Of a DNA stretch of 64,000 bases, positions 45,529 through 53,856 are shown piece by piece. Position numbers and translations under genes: made by a program. The stretch covers positions 2,587,305 to 2,651,304 of the forward strand of contig JAJFKW010000001.1 in NCBI GenBank assembly GCA_021773015.1, given 5' to 3'. How positions within the stretch are numbered: the first letter of the stretch is position 1; every line of letters begins with the position of its first letter. The notes beneath the pieces were generated by a model. The model was not told where the DNA came from, ran no database searches, and saw only the letters and a program-made list of their open reading frames with translations. The DNA comes from Woeseia sp. Its GTDB lineage: Bacteria; Pseudomonadota; Gammaproteobacteria; Steroidobacterales; Woeseiaceae.

Positions 45529-45586
45529 TCAACGGAAAACCACTACCAGGGCGCGCGACAAGGACGTCGCCGTGCCCACCTCTACG

Positions 45587-45616
45587 AAATCCCGCAAGCG
45601 CTCGCCTGTGGGATTT
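45587..45616 (+). terminator. Intrinsic terminator after the hyperacidic-protein gene
   Basis: AAATCCCGCA/TGTGGGATTT stem (10 bp with one G-T wobble) and a 10-base loop, followed by TTCCGTTT, about 60 bp past the stop codon. It separates the sigma/anti-sigma/acidic genes from the beta-barrel gene, which would then need its own promoter. Confidence 0.7.
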
Positions 45617-45669
45617 TTCCGTTTCAGGCGCCTGGATAGGCCTCTATCGGCAGTTCCAGGGTCATAGTT

Positions 45670-45712
45670 TGACGCGCGTCACGCGCCAACGCTTGGAAAT
45701 TATGTAAATTTC
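45670..45712. promoter_or_regulatory. Paired dyads upstream of the TPR/beta-barrel gene
   Basis: Two perfect inverted repeats lie 14 bp apart in the 45-85 bp upstream of the start codon: the 12-bp palindrome TGACGCGCGTCA (45670-45681) and GAAATT-N5-AATTTC (45696-45712). They are well placed for operator function. No regulator can be assigned. Confidence 0.35.
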
Positions 45713-45755
45713 ACTGTTAGGTGGTCTGGCGCCACCGGAGATAACCGGTTTAGTG

Positions 45756-47381
45756 ATGTTTGAATCTCGACAATCCAACAGGGGCCGCTGCAAACATTTG
45801 TTTGTAGCGGGGCTCATCTGTCTTACAGGCGCCATTTCACCTGGCGCCTTTGGTGCAGCGACTGACGAATTATTTGCCGACGGCAATCGGTTATTCCGCG
45901 ATGATCTTTATTGGGCAGCGTTACTGCGTTATCGGCAAGCGAGTGATGCAGGAATGAACACACCGCTGTTGCACTACAACACCGGTGTCGCACATTACAA
46001 GGCACAGCAGTATCTGCGTGCTCGCGAATCGCTATTGAAAGCCAGTCGTTATTCTGGGCTCGAGGTCTTGTCTCACTACAATCTAGGGTTGAACGCGTGG
46101 GCGCTGGGGCAAACGAATGAAGCGCTGCGCTGGCTTCGCCGGGCTCGCGATCAGGAACGCAGCCGGAAAATCAGCAAACTGGCGCGCAAAGCAATGGAGA
46201 GAATACGCGCGGAGACGACAACGGAAGACACCGTGGTTGTGCGTGCTAAGGCGGAAGAAGTCAGAAAGGATATTTTCGATTTTACATTGCGAGCACGCGT
46301 CGGCGGCGCAATTGACAGCAATGTATTTCGCAGCCCGCTGGATCCCTACGTCGACTTGGCTGACGCCACACAGCCTTTGGTAACACCGGAAGTTCAGGAA
46401 GGCTTTTACATTCCGGTCAACATCGACGCTAAATACGCAGTGCAAAGTTTTGAGCACGAATCGTTTTTTGGCACCTATCGTTTTGGCGGTCGCTTCTACC
46501 AGGATGAAGCGCTGAAAAATGGCGATGAGTATTCGCACGAAATCAGTTTCGGTACGGAATACAAACGGCAAAAGGACACGCGCAAACGTCGTGTGTTTAG
46601 CGCCTTTACTTTCGCACAACATGACGAACTCTATATCGATCGCGACGATGGTATCGGCCGAATTATCAATAATGTTGATATCACCGAGCGCTTCAATTAC
46701 GTACGTTATGGACCAGAATTTACCTTTCAACAATCGTTCAATAGATTGGCGTTTGGTTTTCGTGGCAAGGCGCAGTTGTGGAACTACGAAGACCCTGAGG
46801 TTGTTCCAGAATACGACCATGAATACTTCTTGTTTGGGCTCAATACACAATACAAATTTACCCGAACATCCCTCGTGCGGGTAACCGCTAGCGTTTACAA
46901 ACGCCGGTTTGGCGACAGACCGTCGTTCGAATTGGATGGAACGCAGCTAGCGGGGAGCCCGGAAGTTGACTACAACTACATCGAAGCCGGTGTCACCGCG
47001 CGGCAACGCGTGACCCGTTATTTTTGGTTTGGAGTGAACTTCGTGCGGACGGACCGAGAAGACAAACATCTGGGCTACAACAATTATATTCGCAACACTT
47101 ACGGCGCGGACCTGCACTGGCAGCCAAGCAATCGGTTGGATATTTCTGCGAGCGGCTCTTTCAGCGTGTATGACTATGAAAATGCTTTTGCCTTTCAAAA
47201 CCCATTGGCGGGGCGAAAGACCCTTGAACGCTCGCGCGGCCGACTGAACGCGACATTCGATATGACTCGATCACTATCGCTAGTGGCTGAGTACCGTTAC
47301 GACGATGTGCAAACCAATGACGCCCGGCTTGCATATGAGCGCAGCCAGATTTCACTCGCGATTCGCTGGCAGAGCCGCTAA
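45756..47381 (+). CDS. TPR plus outer-membrane beta-barrel protein (Slam-like architecture)
   Basis: A 541-residue protein with a signal peptide (ending near AFG-AA), two or three TPR-type helical repeats over about residues 38-150 (LYWAALLRYRQASDAG, LHYNTGVAHYKAQQYLRA, LSHYNLGLNAWALGQTNEA), a linker (about 150-180), and a C-terminal region of alternating amphipathic strands rich in Tyr, Phe and Arg (about 185-541), ending in ISLAIRWQSR. The order TPR then barrel resembles Slam/DUF560 surface-lipoprotein translocators, but I cannot confirm that family from sequence alone; other TPR-barrel porins are possible. It follows the acidic-protein gene after a terminator. ATG at 45756 is chosen over the adjacent GTG at 45753. 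Confidence 0.8.
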   Translation: MFESRQSNRGRCKHLFVAGLICLTGAISPGAFGAATDELFADGNRLFRDDLYWAALLRYRQASDAGMNTPLLHYNTGVAHYKAQQYLRARESLLKASRYSGLEVLSHYNLGLNAWALGQTNEALRWLRRARDQERSRKISKLARKAMERIRAETTTEDTVVVRAKAEEVRKDIFDFTLRARVGGAIDSNVFRSPLDPYVDLADATQPLVTPEVQEGFYIPVNIDAKYAVQSFEHESFFGTYRFGGRFYQDEALKNGDEYSHEISFGTEYKRQKDTRKRRVFSAFTFAQHDELYIDRDDGIGRIINNVDITERFNYVRYGPEFTFQQSFNRLAFGFRGKAQLWNYEDPEVVPEYDHEYFLFGLNTQYKFTRTSLVRVTASVYKRRFGDRPSFELDGTQLAGSPEVDYNYIEAGVTARQRVTRYFWFGVNFVRTDREDKHLGYNNYIRNTYGADLHWQPSNRLDISASGSFSVYDYENAFAFQNPLAGRKTLERSRGRLNATFDMTRSLSLVAEYRYDDVQTNDARLAYERSQISLAIRWQSR

Positions 47382-47443
47382 TCTAACGTTTCCTCAACCA
47401 CCGCCCAGTTGCTCTCTGTGCACCTCAGCATGACATGATACTC

Positions 47444-47704
47444 ATGGTAAAGGTCGTTCCGAGTTCCTCCGTTGATGTCGTCAGTGGCTGGCTCGGCGAT
47501 TCGCTCAAAATCAAAGTAAAAACACCCCCAACCGATGGCCACGCGAACGCGTCGGTTATACGTTTGCTGGCCGATTTGCTCAGCATATCGAGGTCGCAAA
47601 TCGTCATCCAACACGGGCGCACCTCCGCCCACAAACGTTTAGAAATTTCAGGGCTCGACACTGACCAAATTTGGTCGCGCCTGCCGCGCAAAGCACACGT
47701 CTAG
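47444..47704 (+). CDS. DUF167 (YggU) family protein
   Basis: An 86-residue small conserved protein. It has the family pattern SVDVVSGWLGDSLKIKVKTP with TDGHANASVIRLLADLL and IQHGRTSAHKRLEISG. The function is unknown across bacteria. The ATG at 47444 is chosen; an in-frame ATG at 47435 would add three residues. It stands alone between the barrel gene and uvrD. Confidence 0.85.
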   Translation: MVKVVPSSSVDVVSGWLGDSLKIKVKTPPTDGHANASVIRLLADLLSISRSQIVIQHGRTSAHKRLEISGLDTDQIWSRLPRKAHV

Positions 47705-47706
47705 TA

Positions 47707-47736
47707 AACAGCGGTTCGCCGACCGATGGCGCTGTT
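47707..47736 (+). terminator. Terminator-like hairpin after the DUF167 gene
   Basis: AACAGCG/CGCTGTT 7-bp arms around a 16-base loop, immediately past the stop codon. Only a weak T-rich tail (TTACTCTTC) follows. Confidence 0.3.
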
Positions 47737-47896
47737 ACTCTTCAATTAATCCCGCTAGACTTACAACTAACCGCAAGAAGTAGTGGCGCGCGCGCCGGAA
47801 AACGCCGCTCCTTTAGCGCATCACGCGATTACCAGTTAGCAAACGACAAAGTTTCCTTTTCTGACGATTATTCGCCAACATTTCTAGCCTGGCACA

Positions 47897-50065
47897 ATGG
47901 ACGTCACCCCGATACTTGAATCCCTAAACGAGGCGCAGCGGCAAGCGGTTACCTCACCTGCGAAGCCATTGCTGGTCATCGCTGGTGCGGGTAGCGGCAA
48001 AACGCGCGTTTTGACGCATCGGGCCGCGTGGTTGATCGACGTTGAAGGGGTATCGCCGCAAAGTCTCTTGGCGGTCACTTTTACCAACAAAGCCGCTGCA
48101 GAAATGCGTGGCCGCATCGAGTCCTTGCTCAATTTGCCGGTCAACCACCTATGGATTGGCACATTTCATGGGTTAGCGCACCGCTTGTTGCGCAGGCACT
48201 GGAATGAGGCTGGACTGCCGCAGAATTTTCAAATCATAGATTCAGACGACCAGCTGCGACTGATAAAACGCATGTTGAAGAACCAAGAATTGGACGACAG
48301 TCATTGGGTGCCGCGCGAAATTCAATATTTCATCAACGCACAAAAGGACGAGGGGCTGCGGGCGCACCATCTGCACGATGAAGGCGACCCAAATCGACGC
48401 CAGTTCATTGCGCTGTATGCGGATTATCAGGAAGTCTGCGATCGCGGTGGTTTGGTCGACTTCGCGGAACTTTTGCTGCGCGCACACGAATTATGGCGTG
48501 ATAACCCAGCATTACTGGAGCACTATCAGCGGCGCTTTCAGCACCTCATGGTGGATGAGTTTCAAGATACCAACGCGATTCAATATGCATGGCTACGATT
48601 GCTGGCCGGAGAGAACGGCATACCATTTGTCGTTGGCGATGACGACCAGTCTATTTATCGCTGGCGGGGCGCGCGGGTCGAGCACATCTTTCAGTTTCAG
48701 AAAGACTTTCCCAGTGCGTCTGTAGTTAAACTTGAGCAGAACTATCGCTCAACAGCGACGATATTGAACGCCGCCAACGCCGTCATTAAAAACAACGGTT
48801 CGCGCATGGGTAAAAACCTGTGGACCGACGGCGCCGACGGTGAGCCAATTCGGGTTTACTCAGCCTATAACGAACGTGACGAAGCCGACTTTATCATTGG
48901 CCGTCTGCGTGACTGGAGCGATCAGGGTAACGTACGTGCCGAGTCAGCTGTGCTGTATCGCTCCAACGCCCAATCACGGGTCCTGGAAGAGTGCCTGATC
49001 AATGCTGGGCTACCGTACCGCGTGTATGGTGGGCTGCGGTTTTTCGAGCGGCAAGAAATCAAGGATGCCCTGGCGTATATGCGACTCATCTCAAATCGCG
49101 ATGACGACAGCGCTTTTGAACGAATCGTCAATCGACCAACGCGCGGCATCGGCGCGCGAACGGTTGAAACAATGCGCGCCTATAGCCGAGCCAATAGCTG
49201 TTCGATGTGGCGCGCCGCGGGCGCAGTCGCCAGCGACGAGCTCAGCGGCAGGGCTGCGACTGCGGTCACCGGCTTCTTGAACCTCATCGAACGCGCCGCG
49301 CGGGACACCAGCAATCTTGATTTGCATGAACAAGTCGACCATGTCATTCATCTGAGCGGCCTGGTGGATTTCTTCAAAAAAGAAAAGGGTGAGCGCGGCG
49401 AAACAAGAATAGAAAACCTGGAGGAATTGGTTAGCGCGGCGAAAGGTTTCACAAAGGATCCCGTTGAAGAAATGTCAGAGGTTGATGCGTTTCTTTCGCA
49501 TGCGGCTTTGGAGGCCGGCGAAGGCCAGGCCGACGCCTGGGAAGACTGCATTCAACTCATGACTATGCATTCCGCAAAAGGTTTGGAGTTTCCGCTGGTA
49601 TTTCTTTCCGGTATGGAGGACGGTTTGTTTCCTCACCAAAGGTCCATTGCCGACCCTAGTGGCCTCGAAGAAGAACGACGCCTTTGTTATGTTGGAATCA
49701 CACGTGCCAAACAAACGCTCTATATCACCCATGCGGAGCAGCGGCGCATGCATGGCACCGACAGTTACGCTCAGGCGTCGCGATTCATTAATGAAATCCC
49801 AAGCGAGTTGATAGAGGAAATACGTCCCCGTGTTCAGGTGAGCCGGCCCGTACAGACCATGACGCGTGGCCGCGGCCGGACCGCCATTCGTCCCGGAGCC
49901 GAAGCTGGCGTCAGGCTTGGACAACGAGTGCGACATGGGAAATTCGGCGATGGGGTGATTCTAAATTGCGAAGGTCAAGGCGCACATGCGCGCGTTGAGG
50001 TCAATTTTGAGACCGCTGGCACAAAATGGCTGGTCTTAAGCTATGCAAATCTGGATCTGATGTAA
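47897..50065 (+). CDS. uvrD: DNA helicase II UvrD
   Basis: Superfamily 1 3'-5' helicase for mismatch and nucleotide excision repair. The 722-residue protein has Walker A AGAGSGKT at residues 29-36, motif Ia VTFTNKAAAEMRGRI, motif II LMVDEFQDTN, motif III DDDQSIYRWRGA, motif IV LEQNYRST, motif V MTMHSAKGLEFP and motif VI CYVGITRAKQTLYI. The C-terminal LGQRVRHGKFGDGVILNCEG Tudor-like module distinguishes UvrD from Rep. Length is normal. Start ATG at 47897. It is followed by trkA after 53 bp. Confidence 0.96.
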   Translation: MDVTPILESLNEAQRQAVTSPAKPLLVIAGAGSGKTRVLTHRAAWLIDVEGVSPQSLLAVTFTNKAAAEMRGRIESLLNLPVNHLWIGTFHGLAHRLLRRHWNEAGLPQNFQIIDSDDQLRLIKRMLKNQELDDSHWVPREIQYFINAQKDEGLRAHHLHDEGDPNRRQFIALYADYQEVCDRGGLVDFAELLLRAHELWRDNPALLEHYQRRFQHLMVDEFQDTNAIQYAWLRLLAGENGIPFVVGDDDQSIYRWRGARVEHIFQFQKDFPSASVVKLEQNYRSTATILNAANAVIKNNGSRMGKNLWTDGADGEPIRVYSAYNERDEADFIIGRLRDWSDQGNVRAESAVLYRSNAQSRVLEECLINAGLPYRVYGGLRFFERQEIKDALAYMRLISNRDDDSAFERIVNRPTRGIGARTVETMRAYSRANSCSMWRAAGAVASDELSGRAATAVTGFLNLIERAARDTSNLDLHEQVDHVIHLSGLVDFFKKEKGERGETRIENLEELVSAAKGFTKDPVEEMSEVDAFLSHAALEAGEGQADAWEDCIQLMTMHSAKGLEFPLVFLSGMEDGLFPHQRSIADPSGLEEERRLCYVGITRAKQTLYITHAEQRRMHGTDSYAQASRFINEIPSELIEEIRPRVQVSRPVQTMTRGRGRTAIRPGAEAGVRLGQRVRHGKFGDGVILNCEGQGAHARVEVNFETAGTKWLVLSYANLDLM

Positions 50066-50118
50066 GATGGCACCAAGAGAGTGTCGCCGTGGCGCATAAG
50101 TAGCCCCAACAATTCACA

Positions 50119-51495
50119 ATGAAAATACTCATCCTTGGAGCCGGTCAAGTCGGCTCTTCAGCCGCTTATCACCTCTCCCGTGAGGAAGCCAATGAAGTGA
50201 CCGTGGTCGACATGAGCACGGACACGTTACGCGAATTACAGGACCGTCTCGACATTCGCACAGTCGTTGGCCACGCCGCCTATCCTGACGTACTGGATCG
50301 GGCAGGCGCCAATGATGCCGACATCGTGGTTGCACTGACGGATAGCGACGAAACCAACATGGTTGCTTGCCAGGTTGCGTACACGCTTTACCACACACCA
50401 ACCAAAATCGCGCGTATCCGGTCTGCCGAATACATGCAGGCAAAAAGCTTGTTTACTCAGGACGCGATGCCTGTCGATGTGCGAATCAGCCCCGAGCAAC
50501 TGGTCTGCGAACACATCGAGCAACTGATTCTCTATCCCGGCGCGCTGCAGGTACTCGAATTTGCCGGCGGCAAAGTGCGTCTTGTTGGCGCCCGCGCCGA
50601 TCGTGACGGCCTGTTGGTTGGCAAGCAGATATCTACGTTGAAAGAGCACATCCCGAATACCGAGGGCCGAATCGCGGCAATCTATCGTGCCGGAAAAGCC
50701 ATGCTCCCGGATGGCGACACGATTATCCAAGAAGGCGATGAAGTGTTTTTCATTGCTGCTCGCCAAGACATTCGAGTTTTCATGAGTGAGATGCGCAAGC
50801 TCGAAGATCCGGTACGACGCGTAGTTATTGCCGGTGGCGGAAATATTGGGGTGCGATTGGCGATGGCGCTCGAACAAACAAACCAGGTCAAGATTATTGA
50901 GCGCAACCCAAAGCGCGCCAAGGCCATTTCCGAAATACTCAACAAAGCGATCGTGCTGGTTGGAGATGCAGCAGACGAGGAGCTACTGCTCGAAGAGAAC
51001 ATCGACAACGTCGATGTTTTTTGCGGGCTAACCAATGCCGAAGAGGCGAACATATTGTCGGCCATGCTTGCCAAACGACTCGGCGCGAAAAAAGTGATGG
51101 CGTTGATCAATCGCCCTTCGTACGCGGAGCTGGTTGAGGCCGGTAGTATCGACGTCGCCATATCGCCGCAACAGGTCACTATCGGTTCGTTGCTCGCACA
51201 TGTCCGCCGCGGCGATGTAGTCAAGGTGCACTCACTGCGTCGCGGTGCGGCGGAGGCTATTGAAGCCGTTGCGCACGGCACTGCCGACGAATCTAAAGTC
51301 GTCGGCAAATCGATCGAGGATATTGAGCTGCCGCGCGGCACCAACATCGTCGCTTTGGTACGTGGCGAGCAAGTCATCATTGCACATCACGATACGATGA
51401 TAGAAACGGATGATCACGTAATCATGTTCATGACCGACCGGCGACGAATCGAGCACCTGGAAAACTTGTTCCAGGTTGGCGTGTCGTTTATCTAG
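50119..51495 (+). CDS. trkA: Trk potassium uptake regulatory protein TrkA
   Basis: Cytoplasmic gating subunit of the TrkH potassium channel. The 458-residue protein consists of two RCK units: two Rossmann NAD-binding domains (MKILILGAGQVGSSAAYHLS at residue 1 and RRVVIAGGGNIGVRLAMALE near residue 235), each followed by a TrkA-C domain. The VVDMSTDTLRELQDRLD region and the IIERNPKRAKAISE region place the NAD-ribose acidic residues. It lies 34 bp upstream of trkH. Confidence 0.97.
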   Translation: MKILILGAGQVGSSAAYHLSREEANEVTVVDMSTDTLRELQDRLDIRTVVGHAAYPDVLDRAGANDADIVVALTDSDETNMVACQVAYTLYHTPTKIARIRSAEYMQAKSLFTQDAMPVDVRISPEQLVCEHIEQLILYPGALQVLEFAGGKVRLVGARADRDGLLVGKQISTLKEHIPNTEGRIAAIYRAGKAMLPDGDTIIQEGDEVFFIAARQDIRVFMSEMRKLEDPVRRVVIAGGGNIGVRLAMALEQTNQVKIIERNPKRAKAISEILNKAIVLVGDAADEELLLEENIDNVDVFCGLTNAEEANILSAMLAKRLGAKKVMALINRPSYAELVEAGSIDVAISPQQVTIGSLLAHVRRGDVVKVHSLRRGAAEAIEAVAHGTADESKVVGKSIEDIELPRGTNIVALVRGEQVIIAHHDTMIETDDHVIMFMTDRRRIEHLENLFQVGVSFI

Positions 51496-51529
51496 CAACC
51501 GCATGGCTATTTAGGCAAGAAGCGAACCC

Positions 51530-52981
51530 ATGAACTGGACAGCGGTGCAACGCATACTCGGTTTATTGTTGATGATGTTCAGCCTGACCATGTTGCCGCC
51601 GATCCTTTTCAGCGCGCTATACAAAGATGGTTCATGGCTTCCCTTTGTGGAAGGGTTTGCGCTGACGATTGCGTCCGGGCTTATCATCTGGTATCCGGTA
51701 CGTCGGTCGCGTAAGGACTTGCGACTGCGCGATGGATTCTTGGTCGTTGCATCTTTCTGGACAGTTCTCGGCACCTTCGGAGCGGCGCCATTATTCCTCG
51801 CCGATATGCCTGCGATATCGTTCACCGATGCCGTGTTTGAGTCCATGTCGGGCCTTACGACGACCGGCGCGACAATTCTCACCGGCCTCGACGACATGCC
51901 GAAGTCGATTCTGTACTACCGCCAGCAACTGCAGTGGCTCGGCGGCATGGGCATAATCGTATTAGCGGTGGCCGTGCTACCGATGCTCGGCGTTGGCGGC
52001 ATGCAGCTGTACCGGGCCGAGACGCCAGGCCCTGTTAAAGACACAAAGTTGACACCGCGCATCACAGAAACCGCGAAGGCACTTTGGTATGTCTATCTGG
52101 CGTTTACCACGCTTTGTTTCCTCGGTTATTGGGCGGCCGGAATGGATTGGTTCGATGCGCTGTGCCACGCATTTTCAACCGTCGCGATTGGTGGCTTCTC
52201 AACACACGATTTGAGCATGGGGCATTTCGACAGCGCGCAGATCGAACTCATTGCCGTTGTATTCATGTTTTTGGCGGGCATAAATTTTTCACTGCACTTT
52301 TTTACCTGGCGGCATGTCCAAGTCAAGCACTACGCCCAAGACCCGGAGTTTCGGGCCTACACGTTCATTTTAGTTGCATTGTCTGTCACTGTAATTGCGT
52401 CGCTCTACAACTATGGTACCTATGCCAGCCCTGGTGCCACCTTCATCAACGGCTTGTTTCAGGCCGTTTCCATTGCGACCACCACCGGCTTTACCACCGC
52501 GAATTATTCAGCTTGGCCAGGTGCGCTACCAGTATTGCTGATATTCGCAAGTTTCGTGGGCGGCTCGGCAGGCAGTACGGCCGGGGGCATCAAGGTGATT
52601 CGTTGGTTGTTGATCTACAAGCAGGGCGTGCGTGAAATAGCACGCTTGGTGCACCCTAACGCTGAGATCCCGGTGAAACTTGGCAATAGCGCGGTTCCAT
52701 TTCGGGTTGTCGACGCGGTCTGGGGGTTCTTTTCCGTCTACATCGTCGTGTTCGGCTTCATGCTGCTGGCGATGATGGCGACGGGCCTTGATCAAGTTAC
52801 GGCATTTTCGGCAGTTGCCGCGACACTCAATAACTTAGGCCCAGGCCTTGGCGACGTCGCCAGCGGGTTCATGACATTGACGGATACGGCAAAATGGATT
52901 TCCGTTGTCGGCATGCTACTTGGGCGGCTCGAAATATTTACGCTTCTAGTATTGATTACCCCGACATTCTGGCGCCATTGA
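51530..52981 (+). CDS. trkH: Trk potassium uptake channel protein TrkH
   Basis: Inner-membrane potassium channel subunit of the Trk system, gated by TrkA. The 483-residue protein has multiple helices arranged in four pore loops: FESMSGLTTTGATILTGL (first selectivity segment), FSTVAIGGFSTHDLSMG, QAVSIATTTGFTTANYS and ATLNNLGPGLGD. The conserved Gly in each filter is visible. QQLQWLGGMGIIVLAVAVLP is a further signature. The stop overlaps the start of the small TPR gene (TGATG). Confidence 0.97.
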   Translation: MNWTAVQRILGLLLMMFSLTMLPPILFSALYKDGSWLPFVEGFALTIASGLIIWYPVRRSRKDLRLRDGFLVVASFWTVLGTFGAAPLFLADMPAISFTDAVFESMSGLTTTGATILTGLDDMPKSILYYRQQLQWLGGMGIIVLAVAVLPMLGVGGMQLYRAETPGPVKDTKLTPRITETAKALWYVYLAFTTLCFLGYWAAGMDWFDALCHAFSTVAIGGFSTHDLSMGHFDSAQIELIAVVFMFLAGINFSLHFFTWRHVQVKHYAQDPEFRAYTFILVALSVTVIASLYNYGTYASPGATFINGLFQAVSIATTTGFTTANYSAWPGALPVLLIFASFVGGSAGSTAGGIKVIRWLLIYKQGVREIARLVHPNAEIPVKLGNSAVPFRVVDAVWGFFSVYIVVFGFMLLAMMATGLDQVTAFSAVAATLNNLGPGLGDVASGFMTLTDTAKWISVVGMLLGRLEIFTLLVLITPTFWRH

Positions 52982-53310
52982 TGTCCCCGCGAATCGACAC
53001 TTTTCTAGCCATGTTAGAACGCGGTCAAGACTCGGCGGTACTTAGATTTTCGTTGGGTAACGAATATCTGCAGATTGACGAGCCGCTGGACGCGGTAACT
53101 CACCTACGACAAGCTGTGGCGATCGACAAGAATTATTCTGCGGCTTGGAAGTTGCTAGCGAAGGCTTTGACTGCTGCTGGAAAAGCGGACGAAGCAATGT
53201 GTGCTTACGCCGATGGCATCAGCATTGCCGAGGCAAACGGCGACCGGCAAGCCGCGAAGGAAATGCAGGTTTTTCTGAAGCGGCTAAAAAAACAAGACGA
53301 GAGCAAATAG
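52981..53310 (+). CDS. Small TPR-repeat protein
   Basis: A 109-residue soluble protein starting MSPRIDTFLAMLERGQDSAV. Two or three TPR-like helical pairs are seen (LRFSLGNEYLQIDEPLDAVT, LRQAVAIDKNYSAAWKLLAK, ALTAAGKADEAMCAYADGI). Its ATG is coupled to the trkH stop by one base. Small TPR proteins of this type are known downstream of various operons, but no function is established; the coupling suggests it is expressed with the potassium channel. Two charged residues at the C-terminus follow KRLKKQDE. Confidence 0.8.
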   Translation: MSPRIDTFLAMLERGQDSAVLRFSLGNEYLQIDEPLDAVTHLRQAVAIDKNYSAAWKLLAKALTAAGKADEAMCAYADGISIAEANGDRQAAKEMQVFLKRLKKQDESK

Positions 53311-53338
53311 AATCGCGAAAGACAATAGTGGAGTCCGC

Positions 53339-53854
53339 GTGGGCCAATCCAAAAGCGCTAAATACCACATCATCGACAAAATCAGTATTGCCACAGGAGA
53401 GCTTGTATCCTGGTTGACATTATTCATGGTGCTCGCAACTTTTGTCGTCGTTGTCCTGCGGTATGTTTTTGGAGTCGGCGTAATTTGGCTACAAGAGTCG
53501 GTCACCTGGATGCATGCGGCGGTTTTTATGCTTGGCGCTGCATACACGTTGCAAGCAGACGAACATGTTCGCGTCGATGTCTTCTATCGCGACATGACCG
53601 CCAAACGAAAAGCGCTGGTCGATTTGTTTGGTAGCTTGTGCTTCCTGTTTCCGCTTTGCGGATTTGTTTTTTACGAGTCCTACAATTACGTTGCTGACGC
53701 GTGGTTGTTTAGTGAAGGCTCACGAAACTCTGGTGGGCTTGCGTATCCTGCGGTGCCGCTTCTCAAAAGTATTTTGCTGATAATGCCCGTGGCGGTGATA
53801 TTGCAAGGCATATCGATCACCTTAAAGTCGATCGATACGTTGCGAGGAAGATAG
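53339..53854 (+). CDS. TRAP transporter small permease DctQ
   Basis: Four-helix inner-membrane subunit of a TRAP carboxylate transporter. The 171-residue protein starts at GTG 53339, with GGAG 7 bp upstream. It shows WLTLFMVLATFVVVVLRYVF, IWLQESVTWMHAAVFMLGAA (the E-x-x-x-x family signature), LQADEHVRVDVFYRDMTAKR, and two further helices. Three bases separate it from the large permease gene. Confidence 0.9.
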   Translation: MGQSKSAKYHIIDKISIATGELVSWLTLFMVLATFVVVVLRYVFGVGVIWLQESVTWMHAAVFMLGAAYTLQADEHVRVDVFYRDMTAKRKALVDLFGSLCFLFPLCGFVFYESYNYVADAWLFSEGSRNSGGLAYPAVPLLKSILLIMPVAVILQGISITLKSIDTLRGR

Positions 53855-53856
53855 CA

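Noticed and set aside
47671-47919. Frame between the DUF167 gene and uvrD
   Set aside because: Overlaps the end of the DUF167 gene and the start of uvrD in another frame and contains no recognisable protein features.
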